A stretch of 63,881 nt of DNA from Acidobacteriota bacterium (GCA_030066195.1 JASJCB010000056.1:1-63881), one strand, 5' to 3'; positions 27,101 through 35,961 are shown, numbered from the stretch's first letter. Notes: generated by a model not told the origin, from the letters alone. Translations and numbers: made by a program.

Positions 27101-29468
27101 GGATGTCCACGCCCTTTGCAGCGATCACTATTCCAACGACCTGTTCGCGGGTGTCCACGGTTTGGAAGACAACACACTCTTCAGGCGCACCGGCGACGAC
27201 TGGGTGCCGCTGGAGTTCCGGGGTCGCGACATCGCCGCCATGGGCATCTACCAACAGCCCGGCAAGATGGACCTTTCCGTGTTCGGTTACCGGGGGGAGG
27301 ACAATCGCACGGATCGGCGCATACTCTACATCGCCACGCGCAAGGACGGCGTTTGGGCTTCCCTGGATCACGGCGCTACCTTCCGGAATATCAACGTGGG
27401 CCTGACCTGTCGTCATACCACCTGCCTGGAGATCCATCCCTCCGGCAGTTTTCTCTTATTGGGCACGGAGGAAGGCGTTTTTGTGTCCACGGATCACGGC
27501 GGCCATTGGCGGGCTTGGAACCAGGGTCTGGACAACCTGGAAGTTCAGGGCATGGACCTTGACACCAAGCGTCGCCTTGCTTTTGTGGCCACCCGGGGCG
27601 GCGTCTTCGCGGCGTCTACCGAACAACTGCACCGTCCCGGCGCCTGGGTCGCCATGAGCCAGGGCCTGACGGAACCCATTTTGTGGGATGTGATGGAGGC
27701 GGACGGGATTGTCTACGCCGCAACGAAAGGCGGCGGGGTATTTTACTTCGCGGATGAACGCCGGGGCTGGAAGCCCATGCCGATCGGTCTCTCCAACGAC
27801 GTGCGCTGTCTGTGTATCGATCGCCGCCGCAGGGTGGTGGCCGGCGCCATGGCGCATGTCTTGATGGGCGATGCCCAGGAGACCGTTACCTTGCGGCTGT
27901 CGCATCTGTTCGACCTCAAACCCGAGGACGAGGAAGCGGAATACGTATTCGTTGACCTGATCCGGCGAACCTTCAAAAAACACCAGATTTCCCTGAGTAA
28001 GGACACCGTGGTCGTGCCCGGGGAGGAACTCAAGAGCTGGATTATCGACGACGGACCGGAGAAGCGCTTCATCTTTTATCGTGAACTGGGCCTGCTGCGC
28101 ATCTACCAGCCGCTCAACCGCATGATGGTGGTGCACGCGCCCGCGGAACGGTCGGACGGCTTGCAGGTGTGGAACCTGGTCACGGATCGCGGCTTTAGCG
28201 GCAAGGTGGCGGCGCGGCCCGGAGAAATCTTGCTGGACCCGTCGTTCGACGATGACAAAATCACCAGCGAACCGGTGATCCTCAGCCGTGCGGGCGCGAC
28301 CAACGACAGCAAACACTCGGTCCTGTTTCTGGCCGAGCCCATGGCCAACGTCTACGACCTGCCCACGGTGAAAATCCTGGGCAACGTGGTTCCGGCCACG
28401 CACGGGCAGACCGCGCGGCAGACCCTGGGCAGCGGTGACAGCACCAAGGCGGGGCAGACCTTCATCTTGCGCGAGAATGCCTTGACCTATCGGCCGCTGC
28501 CCAACGGCGGTTACCACAATACGCTGAACATACACATCAACCCGGACAAACGGTCCGACGGCATCTTGTGGGAACAGGTCGGCACCCTGTTCGACCAACC
28601 CTCGGGCAGGCGTTGCTATAGCTTGCGACGTGACGGCGAGGGCAATATCGTCCTCCATTTCGGCGACGGCGCACAGGGCGCCCGCTTGCCCACGGGCGTT
28701 GAGAATGTACTCGCCACCTACCGCAAGGGCATCGGCATCGAGGGCAACGTGGAAGTAGACACCCTGCTGATGCCGCAACAACGGCCCTTGGGCGTGGATT
28801 CGGTAACCAACCCGGTCCCGGCCGCCGGCGGCGCGACCAGGGAGAGTTGGGATTCGGCCAGGACCCGGGCGCCCATCCAGACGCGACCGCTGAACCGGAT
28901 TGTATCCCTGGGCGATTTGGAAGATTTCGTCTTGTTGTACCCCGGTATTGCCAAAACCCGGGCGGGTAGGGTTTGGAACGGGCACCGCAACATCGGCCAC
29001 CTGTCGTTTGCCGCCGAGAAGGGCGAAGTGATTTCCAAGAACTCGGCCACCTTCAAGCACCTCTTGGAAACAGTCAACCATGCCAGCGGCAAGATGCTGG
29101 AAAACGTGGTGATGGACTCCTACGAGCAGATGCACTTCTGCATCGAGGCCGGGATTCTATTGGAACCCGGCGCCCACAAGGCGTTGACGCCGCGAGCGGT
29201 CGTCCGCGATCTGCTGAAACACTACTCCTTCGAAAACCGGCAATTCGGCCAGGACGTGACTCAAGCGGAAGTGATTACCTTTATCCAGGATGTCAAAGGC
29301 GTCGCGGCGGTGACGCTACGCGCCCTGCACCTGGAAGGAACGCGCCGCATGTTGCTGCCGAAGCTGGACGCGGCCTATGCGCGCTGGGACGCCAAGCAAC
29401 AGGATATTGCGGCGGCCCAAATTCTTTTTATTCAAAATGAAAGCGCGATTCGCATCGAGGTCTTATGA
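24105..29468 (+). CDS. Giant J-like baseplate protein interrupted by beta-propeller repeats
   Basis: A 1787-aa protein about twice the length of its neighbour. The first ~200 residues match the N-terminus of J-like proteins (VQSWAAVCDILSFYQERFANEGYL), and the last ~500 match the J core (VLHFGDGAQGARLPTGVENV, SVTNPVPAAGGATRESWD, SLGDLEDFVLLYPGIAKTRA). Between them lie two groups of blade repeats like YCF48/sortilin or BNR propellers: FSSQDGGLTWLERNTGL, GVFRSTDSGASWEASGEGLP and FAGTDYGLFVSKNGGSKW at about 300-710, and GVFVSTDHGGHWRAWNQGL at about 940-1260. A charged helical insert (about 400-505) interrupts one blade of the first group. The propellers would project from the wedge and could bind a target surface or partner. 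The ATG at 24105 lies 34 bases after the J stop, and the stop overlaps the gpI start. Confidence 0.85.
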   Translation: MTNQTTDPKWNPPDRDTLRYSTGTAVEFVERMRARLHQEMVSNPDGPPHAPLARLNTDIIKPGKTGNEGFGMALVQSWAAVCDILSFYQERFANEGYLRTASDPRSVFELTSMLGYQPHPGLAASTLISFTLNTAKSSPEVVHIDPGLTIGSIPPAGAMPQYFETTTALEARGVWNEFKPLDMPATRTQELWGDTNSIMIIGTGTGLKAGDSLLLTGVFADNPRELYIKLKKLVSVKLEGAEGYTILTWKNLVDAPENGRHIKKAAYTSFHAEASLFGFNAMPWPKVPESTRMKVRPVQGGVYRSMANGQAWESIQGNLPQVPILSLAIGSDGRLFAGLQGRGIFSSQDGGLTWLERNTGLSNRDVFTLAFDNRGGLLAGTGGGGVFYSKNNGASWEAKKGGFTLDKKGKAKKASLPETTIHGFVVFSGKAGVSFWRKTADAFKPKNLASLFKPQSLVKLVKMLRGLNPAKLVSWLAKQLRKLVASERDRIRELIKERLADEDAFPDPEEQTFVMAGTDMGVFRTPGTLDGWHPVNEGMPRVNTETGTAEVAVHALAYSREIKLMFAGTDHGIFYSGDLGASWRPTNKGMPRTDDGTGWSHTEVLSLLVVPAEESRTPTILAGTRSGVFRSTDSGASWEASGEGLPMVDTSTGLPRVHIYQIVRSPVAPYDVFAGTDYGLFVSKNGGSKWTQLNNNLLVLQFVVRGKSRTESYFDPIAVDLDRGHLPEKLREHFKENGSELSVFTRIEPLENGSKWLFLDDARGTGYLVKRAGEEMEVFIRANYIPALAPDLQGGVLAATSFSGFEDEEWPGFWIHGRTIDLDRVYPDILPGSTVVLQENELLAVRDIVQVMTVTRTDFNIESTVTRLVVDNEDLLKLFNLRTTRVLLKSAVQQLYEPHMPAPEPVAGSRITLDRLVTGLPENRLLVVSGKRKRARIGRTGGVFVYNEDWTRIGLPNLHVFTLVRDVQGLLVAGTSDGVFQLREGGDGWEWVSLGLDGLDVHALCSDHYSNDLFAGVHGLEDNTLFRRTGDDWVPLEFRGRDIAAMGIYQQPGKMDLSVFGYRGEDNRTDRRILYIATRKDGVWASLDHGATFRNINVGLTCRHTTCLEIHPSGSFLLLGTEEGVFVSTDHGGHWRAWNQGLDNLEVQGMDLDTKRRLAFVATRGGVFAASTEQLHRPGAWVAMSQGLTEPILWDVMEADGIVYAATKGGGVFYFADERRGWKPMPIGLSNDVRCLCIDRRRRVVAGAMAHVLMGDAQETVTLRLSHLFDLKPEDEEAEYVFVDLIRRTFKKHQISLSKDTVVVPGEELKSWIIDDGPEKRFIFYRELGLLRIYQPLNRMMVVHAPAERSDGLQVWNLVTDRGFSGKVAARPGEILLDPSFDDDKITSEPVILSRAGATNDSKHSVLFLAEPMANVYDLPTVKILGNVVPATHGQTARQTLGSGDSTKAGQTFILRENALTYRPLPNGGYHNTLNIHINPDKRSDGILWEQVGTLFDQPSGRRCYSLRRDGEGNIVLHFGDGAQGARLPTGVENVLATYRKGIGIEGNVEVDTLLMPQQRPLGVDSVTNPVPAAGGATRESWDSARTRAPIQTRPLNRIVSLGDLEDFVLLYPGIAKTRAGRVWNGHRNIGHLSFAAEKGEVISKNSATFKHLLETVNHASGKMLENVVMDSYEQMHFCIEAGILLEPGAHKALTPRAVVRDLLKHYSFENRQFGQDVTQAEVITFIQDVKGVAAVTLRALHLEGTRRMLLPKLDAAYARWDAKQQDIAAAQILFIQNESAIRIEVL

Positions 29469-31741
29469 AGAAGCGCAAACCCTTGTATGAACTGCTGCCG
29501 GCCTTCATGCGCATGCAGGACCACGAGGAAGGCAAACCTCTGGAAGCCATGCTCTCCGTTTTCGAGAGCCAGTTGGACGACATTCAGGAAGACCTGGAGC
29601 AGTTATACAAGAACTGGTTCATCGAGACCTGCCCCTCGTGGGTGATCCCCTACATCGGCGACCTGTTGGGCGTGCGCAACATGGGCGCACAACCGGAGGT
29701 TCTGGCGCGTCTGCGCCCATTCGTGGGCAACACCTTGTACCTGCGTCGCGGCAAGGGCACCATCCGAGCTTTGGAAGAGGCCGTGCGCGCCGTATCGGGC
29801 TGGGGCGTGAAGGCCGTACCCTTTTTCAAGAAAATTGCCTGTACCGTGAATATGAACCACGTGGCTTCCGCGCGTGAAACTACTTTGGATCTGCGCGAGA
29901 TGCGCGCCCTGAACGATATCGGCTCGCCCTTCGATTCTTCAGGGCACCTGGTCGATGTGCGCCACCCGTCCGGCGGCAGTAATTACAAAACGGGGTTGCG
30001 GGGGCATTCCGGTCGGTACCACCCGGACCACCTGGGCATCTACCTCTGGCGGCTGATGGTTTTCCCCTACATCCGGGTTCAGATTCGTCCCTTGAATGAC
30101 CGGGTGGATCGCTATACCTTCGATCCCGGCGGGCGGGATATGCCGTTGTTCAACCGCGGCGAGGGCGGGAGCTTTCTGGAATTTAATTACGAAGATCCCA
30201 GCCAGGTGCCGGGACCGGTCGATCGCGATTGGTTGAACCTGGCTTTGTTGTACTATCAGCGCGTGCAGATGGAGGGTACGATCGAGGAACGCGACATGGT
30301 GAGCAATCCGCTGCCCTTCGATATCCTTCTTGACGAAAAACCGATGCCGGCGACCGAGGTGATCATTGCCGATTTAAGCAACTGGGACGAGGACGATGAA
30401 TGGCCCTACGAATCGTGGGCCTCCTGTGCGGTCGATCCCACCTCCGGCCGCTTGCGTCTGGCCCCCAGGCTCAGTCCGGGCAGGGTTCACGTGAATTACA
30501 TGAGCGGGTTTGCGGGCATGGTCGGCGCGGGCTCCTATGACCGGCGCGCCGAAAACCACTCCAAGGAGGACCAGGAATGGCTATGTGTCGTCAGCCAACG
30601 CCTGCCTCACGATCCCGATGCCCCGATCCCCCATTTCAACAATTTGTATGACGCTTTTCAAGCCTGGAAAGCGGCCGGCAGCAAGGGCATGATTCGCATC
30701 CTGGACAACGGCCTGTACCAGGGCCCTACGGAGCTTACCTTCACGGATCGAGAGCACCTGATCGTGGAGGCGGCCAACGGCATGCGGCCCTGTATCGTCT
30801 GGAACCTGGAACTGATCCTGGACGACGCCAGCGCCACCATCGAACTGAACGGCCTTTTGATTGACGGCGGTTTCAAGATCCACGGCTATTCAAAACCGGG
30901 CGCCGACTGCATGCTGAAACTGACCCACTGCACCTTCATCCCCCGGTCGGACGAACCGTCGATCACCATCCATTCCCAGGCCCAGAAGAGTTTGGAAACG
31001 ACCGTGCCCAATATGTTTGCCGGGATGGCCAACGCCATGACGCTGATGTTGGCGCAAACCTTCAAGGACAGCGATTCGGCCATGCTGCGGATCGAGGTGA
31101 TCATGAAGCACTGCATCACCGGCAGCCTGAACTTCTTTGCCGAGATTGCGGGTATCACCCTGGACACTTGCATTGTGGACGCGGTCGATCAGGAATACGC
31201 AATCAGCGGCGTAGAGTCCGATTATCATTTGTCCCGCAGCAAACAACTGAGCATGCTCTCCGGCAAGCCCATTCCGCCGGTATATACCATCGGCAACATG
31301 CAGCACACCACGGTTCTGGGCAAGGTCACCTTCCACGAAATGGAGCGGGCGATCGGCTGCATCTTCCGCGACCCCCTGGTGGTGATGCAGCGCTTCGGCG
31401 GTGTGATCCGCTATTGTTACCTGCCGTTTTTGGGATCGCAGATTCAGGACACCCATTTCTGCCAGCCGTCCGCCGGCATTGCCGCCGCCGGCGATGAACA
31501 GGGGCGAAGTGAGGCCCTCAGACGCATCTGGCCGCGTTTCCGCTCCACTCGCTATGGTCAACCCGGTTATTGCCGGCTGGAAGCCGGGACCTGCGACGAG
31601 ATCTTCAAAGGCAGCGAGGACGGCGCCGAGATGGGCGTCTTCCACGATTTGCAGGAACCCCAGGTAATGGCCAACCTACGCACCGTATTGGATGAATATG
31701 TGCACTTCGGGCTGGAGCCCGACCTGCATTTTCTGACCTGA
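29465..31741 (+). CDS. gpI-like baseplate protein with beta-helix-like extension
   Basis: A 758-aa protein. The N-terminal ~200 residues match phage tail protein I (YELLPAFMRMQD, WFIETCPSWVIPYIGDLLGV, RRGKGTIRALEEAVRAVSGW), which joins wedges to tail fibres. The rest is not part of classical gpI. It includes a region with alternating beta strands (DREHLIVEAANGMRPCIVWNLEL, IELNGLLIDGGFKIHGYS, CMLKLTHCTFIP) that resembles a parallel beta-helix such as those found in carbohydrate-binding or degrading tailspikes. The ATG overlaps the giant J stop (ATGA), so the two are translationally coupled. The extension may be the surface-recognition part; no catalytic residue can be assigned. Confidence 0.8.
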   Translation: MKKRKPLYELLPAFMRMQDHEEGKPLEAMLSVFESQLDDIQEDLEQLYKNWFIETCPSWVIPYIGDLLGVRNMGAQPEVLARLRPFVGNTLYLRRGKGTIRALEEAVRAVSGWGVKAVPFFKKIACTVNMNHVASARETTLDLREMRALNDIGSPFDSSGHLVDVRHPSGGSNYKTGLRGHSGRYHPDHLGIYLWRLMVFPYIRVQIRPLNDRVDRYTFDPGGRDMPLFNRGEGGSFLEFNYEDPSQVPGPVDRDWLNLALLYYQRVQMEGTIEERDMVSNPLPFDILLDEKPMPATEVIIADLSNWDEDDEWPYESWASCAVDPTSGRLRLAPRLSPGRVHVNYMSGFAGMVGAGSYDRRAENHSKEDQEWLCVVSQRLPHDPDAPIPHFNNLYDAFQAWKAAGSKGMIRILDNGLYQGPTELTFTDREHLIVEAANGMRPCIVWNLELILDDASATIELNGLLIDGGFKIHGYSKPGADCMLKLTHCTFIPRSDEPSITIHSQAQKSLETTVPNMFAGMANAMTLMLAQTFKDSDSAMLRIEVIMKHCITGSLNFFAEIAGITLDTCIVDAVDQEYAISGVESDYHLSRSKQLSMLSGKPIPPVYTIGNMQHTTVLGKVTFHEMERAIGCIFRDPLVVMQRFGGVIRYCYLPFLGSQIQDTHFCQPSAGIAAAGDEQGRSEALRRIWPRFRSTRYGQPGYCRLEAGTCDEIFKGSEDGAEMGVFHDLQEPQVMANLRTVLDEYVHFGLEPDLHFLT

Positions 31742-31870
31742 CGGTTGTTAAAAAAGGCCGAAACCGGGCCAAATAGTTGATTTCCGATAAAACCGGTTGC
31801 ATTTTCAACACGTTACCGGAAGAATAGGAACTGTAGCCTACCCCTAATCCCCGGAAAGCTTGAGGAATCT

Positions 31871-34800
31871 ATGTCAGGCGATTTTTCGCGGCTCTTGTTC
31901 AACCCCGACAAAGGTTACAACAAGGTTTATCTTCAACAGGGCCGTGTACAACTCGATTCGGATTGGAACGACCAGGCAGACCTGTTGGACGACCGTTTTC
32001 GGCGCATGGGACAGGATTTGTTCGGCCGGCACGGCGGCCCCTCGGAGAATCCGGGCTTCGAGATCAGCGAACACGGCGCCTTGCGTTTCGACGGTATCGA
32101 CGACTGGATTGCCTTTTCCAAAACCGCCGCCCTGTCTTTCAAGGATCGGCAATCCTTCACCATCGAAATGTGGGCCGCGCCCGACGGCGGCGACCAGCGC
32201 GGCGGTACCTTGTTGTCCCGCTTCAACAACGTGCCCTCGGGCGATCAGGGTTTAGGGGAAATATCGGAGAAGGAAAACGGCTACAAGCTGGTAATCGCCC
32301 AGGACGGCACGCTCAGCTTCCATTGGGTCGAAGTGGATGCCGACGGCGCACCCCTCAGGCACGACCTCATCCAAAGCAATGTCCCGCTGACCTTCGGGCG
32401 CTACCACCACATTGCCGTCACCTACGACGGCGAAGAGATGACCCTCTATATCGACACCGTGGCGGTTGCGCGGCGACAACGGACGGGCGCCATGGGGGCC
32501 GATCCCATCCAATTTGCGATCGGCGCCGAAATGTCCGACGGCCGGCCGATGAACTTCTACGGCGGCGAACTGTCGGAGGTGCGCATTTGGAACCTGGCCC
32601 GCTCCCACGCTCGTCTACGCGCGGGCCTGATGAAAACGCCCGAGGGCAAAGACGCCGGGGGGATGATCGCCTGCTGGCGCTTCGACGAGGGCTTCGGCAC
32701 CGTGGTCAAGAGCCGGGTCAATAATCTCCAGGGATCTCTGGGCGACGGCCAGGCGCCGCAAATGCCCCTATGGATTCCCCCTGACCTGTGGATCGGTCCG
32801 GGTCGTTATTATGTACAGGGCGTGTTATGCGGTCAGGATCAGGTCTCGGCCTTCAGCAATCAAGGCGACCTGCCCGGATTCAGTATCGAATCGGAAATGC
32901 CCGAGTCCGGTATCTATCTTGCCTATCTGGAAGCCTGGGAACAAATGATCACCCCGGTCCAAGATCCCCAACTGATCGAACCCGCGTTGAACGGCATGGA
33001 AACCTCCGTTCGCGCCCGCATTGTGAAACAGGTGCGCCTGGCCCGGTTGAAAGAGTTGGAGGAGCCCGGAAAGAAAGTAGATCTTAAGAAGGTCGATGCC
33101 GCCCGCTTGGGCGCGGCCGTTCACTCGCAACTGTTTCCCGAAGTGCCCAACGGCGCCCTGGCCGCCCGCTGTCAGATCAAGACGCGCACCCCGGGTAACC
33201 AGTTGTACCGCGTGGAGATTCATTCCAGCGGCGTGCCCTACGGTTCCGCGGCATTCGATGCGCGCGGCAGCGTGGCCGTCTCGGATCTGGCCTCCAACGA
33301 ACACCTCCTGGTGGTGGAAGAAACCATGTTGCACCACGAATACTGGGAGCCGGGTCAACTGGTAGAGGTCTTCAGCGATCTTCACAATCCCGGATTCCTG
33401 GCTTCCATCATCGACGTGGGCCCGCGCGGAAAACAGTTGACCGTCTATCCCTTCCCCGAGCAGATCAACAGCAACGACAACCCGCGAGTGCGCCGCATCG
33501 CGGGCTTCAAGTGGTCGCGCAACAACGCCAGCCGGGTCATGCCGGTCAAATCCATCGATTTCGAGACGCGCATCATCACCCCCTCCGATTACGTCTATCG
33601 CGACGACTTCAACGAGCGCAAGACCTGGGTGGAAATCCTCAACGACGACCTGTTGCTGAATAACCGCTCCACCATCATGGTACAGGTGGACCCGCTGAGC
33701 AATCCCTTCCGGCTGACCGCGGTGCAACAACCGCTGGAGGTGGATGTCAGGCAGGAGAAACATCCCTTCGTACGCCGTTGGGACATGAGCGGCGACAGCG
33801 ACCTTTGGCGCGGCGGCATTCCCCTCACGTTCCCCGATGTGGGCGCCGACCGGCACGATATCGTGCCCTCGGCCGGATCGGATTCCTGGATCGACCTGGA
33901 GTACGGCTTGCAGGTTCGCTTCTCCGACGGCTACTTCCATCGCGGCGACCATTGGCTCATCCCCACGCGGTCGCTGTTGGAGAGTCGCCTGGAGTGGCCC
34001 GCCGACGAGAACGGGCCGGTTCTAAAGCCGCCCGTCGCCCGGAACCGATATCGAGGGCCCCTCGCCCTGGTTGTCAAGGAAGAGGTTCGGGACGGGCGGG
34101 CGCCTGCCGCCGCGGACGAACTACCGCCGGAACCCAACTTCGAAGACATCGAGATCGGTCACCAGGGCGAGGACGCGCCGCCCGAACCGCCCCGACGGTA
34201 CAAGCTGAAAATCAGGGACCTGCGCCGCTTCTTCGGACCCATGCCGGCGCTCACCGAACGCCTGCGCCGAAGCTCGCAAACCGGTTCTACGACTTCCACG
34301 GAACCGTCCGGCCCGACCGGCGGACAACAGGAGCCCACGCAAACGCCCTCCGATGACCTGGTCTACCTGGGCGCCGACCCGATACCGCCGGAAGGCTTTC
34401 ACTTCACGGGTTTGTCGTTACGCGCCGATCCCTGGTCGCCCCTGGCTTGGGAACCGGACGACACCTGGGAAGGCAGCCCGACGGCGGTACTTCATACCGA
34501 AACGGGCATCTACTGCCTGTTGGACAGCGGCCAACTCCAGCGCTACGACCTGACCGACTATCAACTGACCCAATGCGACAGCCTGCCCGATATGCGCACC
34601 CGCTTCGGCGCCTGCCTTGCCGACGGTCGCATCTACGTGATGGGCGGCCAGGACGTGCGCGGCCGGTTGAGCGACCGCGTGGATTGCTACGACCCTGAAA
34701 CCGGCGCCTGGATGACCCTGGAACCCTTACCCAAGCCGCGAACGGACCTGACCCTGGTGGCTGCCGAGGGCCGCATCTACGCCATGGGCGGCAGAAAACA

Positions 34801-35326
34801 CACGCTCTTCGGCCTGATCAAACACATCACATCGCGCATCGATATCTACGACCATGAAAGCGATATCTGGGCCGAGGGCAAACTGCCCAAGATGCCGGGT
34901 GCGCGCCTGGGCATGGCCGAGGTAACCGCCCCCAACCATATCTACCTGACGGGCGGTAAGGAGCCCTCCTTCCTGGGCCTGGGCGAGCGCGACAGCTGCA
35001 TCCACATGATCTGGTACTTCCAAGACCAGACCTGGGTGCGTCTGACCGACCTGCCGACGGCAACGGACGGCCCCGCCGCCATACTGGGAACGAAAGGCGT
35101 ACACCTGATGGGCGGCACCCACGGCAAAACGGCCCTGGATCAACACCTGATCTACAACGAGCAAACCGACCGCTGGCAACAGGCGGAAACCCTGCCCCTG
35201 CACGTGGCAGACCCCTTCCTCTGCGAGGTCGGCGGCAACCTGTGGCTCATCGCGGGCAACGGCGAAGCCACACAGTTGTGGCAATACGTCCAGGAAAGCC
35301 GACTCTACGTACACCGCCCGGATTGA
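31871..35326 (+). CDS. DUF6519-like baseplate-associated protein with LamG and kelch domains
   Basis: An 1151-aa protein. The N-terminus MSGDFSRLLFNPDKGYNKVY matches DUF6519 proteins found beside J-like baseplate genes. Residues about 65-250 form a LamG/concanavalin-like lectin domain (LRFDGIDDWIAFSKTAALSF, FTIEMWAAPDGG, HIAVTYDGEEMTLYID, VRIWNLARSHA). A long middle with beta-rich segments follows. Residues about 870-1145 are kelch-type propeller blades (RIYVMGGQDVRGRLSDRVDCYDPETGAW, RIYAMGGRK, GVHLMGGTHG). It has GAGG 8 bases upstream of the ATG and lies 129 bases after gpI, so it may have its own promoter or be read through. Lectin and kelch domains together suggest it binds sugars or proteins on a target cell, as a fibre or collar would. 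Confidence 0.8.
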   Translation: MSGDFSRLLFNPDKGYNKVYLQQGRVQLDSDWNDQADLLDDRFRRMGQDLFGRHGGPSENPGFEISEHGALRFDGIDDWIAFSKTAALSFKDRQSFTIEMWAAPDGGDQRGGTLLSRFNNVPSGDQGLGEISEKENGYKLVIAQDGTLSFHWVEVDADGAPLRHDLIQSNVPLTFGRYHHIAVTYDGEEMTLYIDTVAVARRQRTGAMGADPIQFAIGAEMSDGRPMNFYGGELSEVRIWNLARSHARLRAGLMKTPEGKDAGGMIACWRFDEGFGTVVKSRVNNLQGSLGDGQAPQMPLWIPPDLWIGPGRYYVQGVLCGQDQVSAFSNQGDLPGFSIESEMPESGIYLAYLEAWEQMITPVQDPQLIEPALNGMETSVRARIVKQVRLARLKELEEPGKKVDLKKVDAARLGAAVHSQLFPEVPNGALAARCQIKTRTPGNQLYRVEIHSSGVPYGSAAFDARGSVAVSDLASNEHLLVVEETMLHHEYWEPGQLVEVFSDLHNPGFLASIIDVGPRGKQLTVYPFPEQINSNDNPRVRRIAGFKWSRNNASRVMPVKSIDFETRIITPSDYVYRDDFNERKTWVEILNDDLLLNNRSTIMVQVDPLSNPFRLTAVQQPLEVDVRQEKHPFVRRWDMSGDSDLWRGGIPLTFPDVGADRHDIVPSAGSDSWIDLEYGLQVRFSDGYFHRGDHWLIPTRSLLESRLEWPADENGPVLKPPVARNRYRGPLALVVKEEVRDGRAPAAADELPPEPNFEDIEIGHQGEDAPPEPPRRYKLKIRDLRRFFGPMPALTERLRRSSQTGSTTSTEPSGPTGGQQEPTQTPSDDLVYLGADPIPPEGFHFTGLSLRADPWSPLAWEPDDTWEGSPTAVLHTETGIYCLLDSGQLQRYDLTDYQLTQCDSLPDMRTRFGACLADGRIYVMGGQDVRGRLSDRVDCYDPETGAWMTLEPLPKPRTDLTLVAAEGRIYAMGGRKHTLFGLIKHITSRIDIYDHESDIWAEGKLPKMPGARLGMAEVTAPNHIYLTGGKEPSFLGLGERDSCIHMIWYFQDQTWVRLTDLPTATDGPAAILGTKGVHLMGGTHGKTALDQHLIYNEQTDRWQQAETLPLHVADPFLCEVGGNLWLIAGNGEATQLWQYVQESRLYVHRPD

Positions 35327-35412
35327 ACCCGGCATACGCTGCCCGTGAGCGGGATTGACCTTAAACAGAGGTCATCCGAACGCCGGAGGTTTACCCGATC
35401 ACGAGTAACACC

Positions 35413-35455
35413 AACAAAAAAGGTACGGCCTGTTCAGCCGTCCCTTTTTTTTGTT
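35413..35455 (+). terminator. Intrinsic terminator of the baseplate gene run
   Basis: AACAAAAAAGG-(T)-ACGGC at 35413-35429 pairs with GCCGTCCCTTTTTTTTGTT at 35437-35455 across a 7-base loop, followed by more T bases. It lies 87 bases after the last baseplate gene. Its A-rich left arm could also work for the minus strand. Confidence 0.85.
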
Positions 35456-35534
35456 CGTTTCCGTGTGTTTGCGTTCCCGAGGAGGATCTCACATCCTGGT
35501 GGGAACGGAAGGCCGCGCGGGGCCTGTCGGGCCT

Positions 35535-35579
35535 CATCGGTGATCGGGGTTGGGTTGGGGGGAGGTTCGATCACCGATG
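35535..35579. repeat. Perfect hairpin with a G-rich loop
   Basis: CATCGGTGATCG (35535-35546) and CGATCACCGATG (35568-35579) are exact reverse complements. Between them lies a G-rich 21-base loop that starts GGGTTGGGTTGGGGGG. The loop has four or more G runs and could form a G-quadruplex in single-stranded DNA or RNA. Confidence 0.85.
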
Positions 35580-35631
35580 CGGTACCTTCAAGGCGCCCGC
35601 TACTGCCTCTTGTCTTCGAGTCGCCGCGCGT

Positions 35632-35653
35632 GGGGTTGGGTTGGGGGGAGGTT
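35632..35653 (+). repeat. Second copy of the G-rich sequence
   Basis: The 22-base sequence beginning GGGGTTGGGTTGGGGGGAGG at 35546 recurs exactly here, 86 bases later. Its flanks (CGCGCGTG before, CACCCGCG after) are only partly complementary, so the stem is imperfect. Confidence 0.85.
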
Positions 35654-35915
35654 TCACCCGCGACCACCCGTTGACACTTTTACCTATAACAAGACCCGTG
35701 CCGGCTTTTCAAAAATGAGAAACCTAAGCCTACCAAAGGCTTCACCGAGTCGGCGTCTTCGCGGCCGGTTGTGACTGAGTCTCACCCATGGTGAAAATTC
35801 TCAACACGGCGCCGGCAAAACTGCTTTTGACCCGAAATGGTCGCCGCCGGCGCGGCGGGGCCGTTTTCTTCATAGTGATCGGAAGCTCCCCAACCGATCG
35901 GGAATCATAATTTTA

Positions 35916-35961
35916 GGGTGAAAGCAAAGGTCTCGCCCGGGCGACTGCTTTTCTTTCACCC
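35916..35961. repeat. Long imperfect hairpin
   Basis: GGGTGAAAG (35916-35924) pairs with CTTTCACCC (35953-35961), and inside them GTC-CGCCC pairs with GGGCGAC. It may be a repetitive extragenic palindrome or a weak terminator. Confidence 0.55.

Noticed and set aside
18416..35326. Prophage
   Set aside because: There are no capsid, portal, terminase, integrase or lysis genes, and the baseplate genes carry very large surface domains unlike phage tails.
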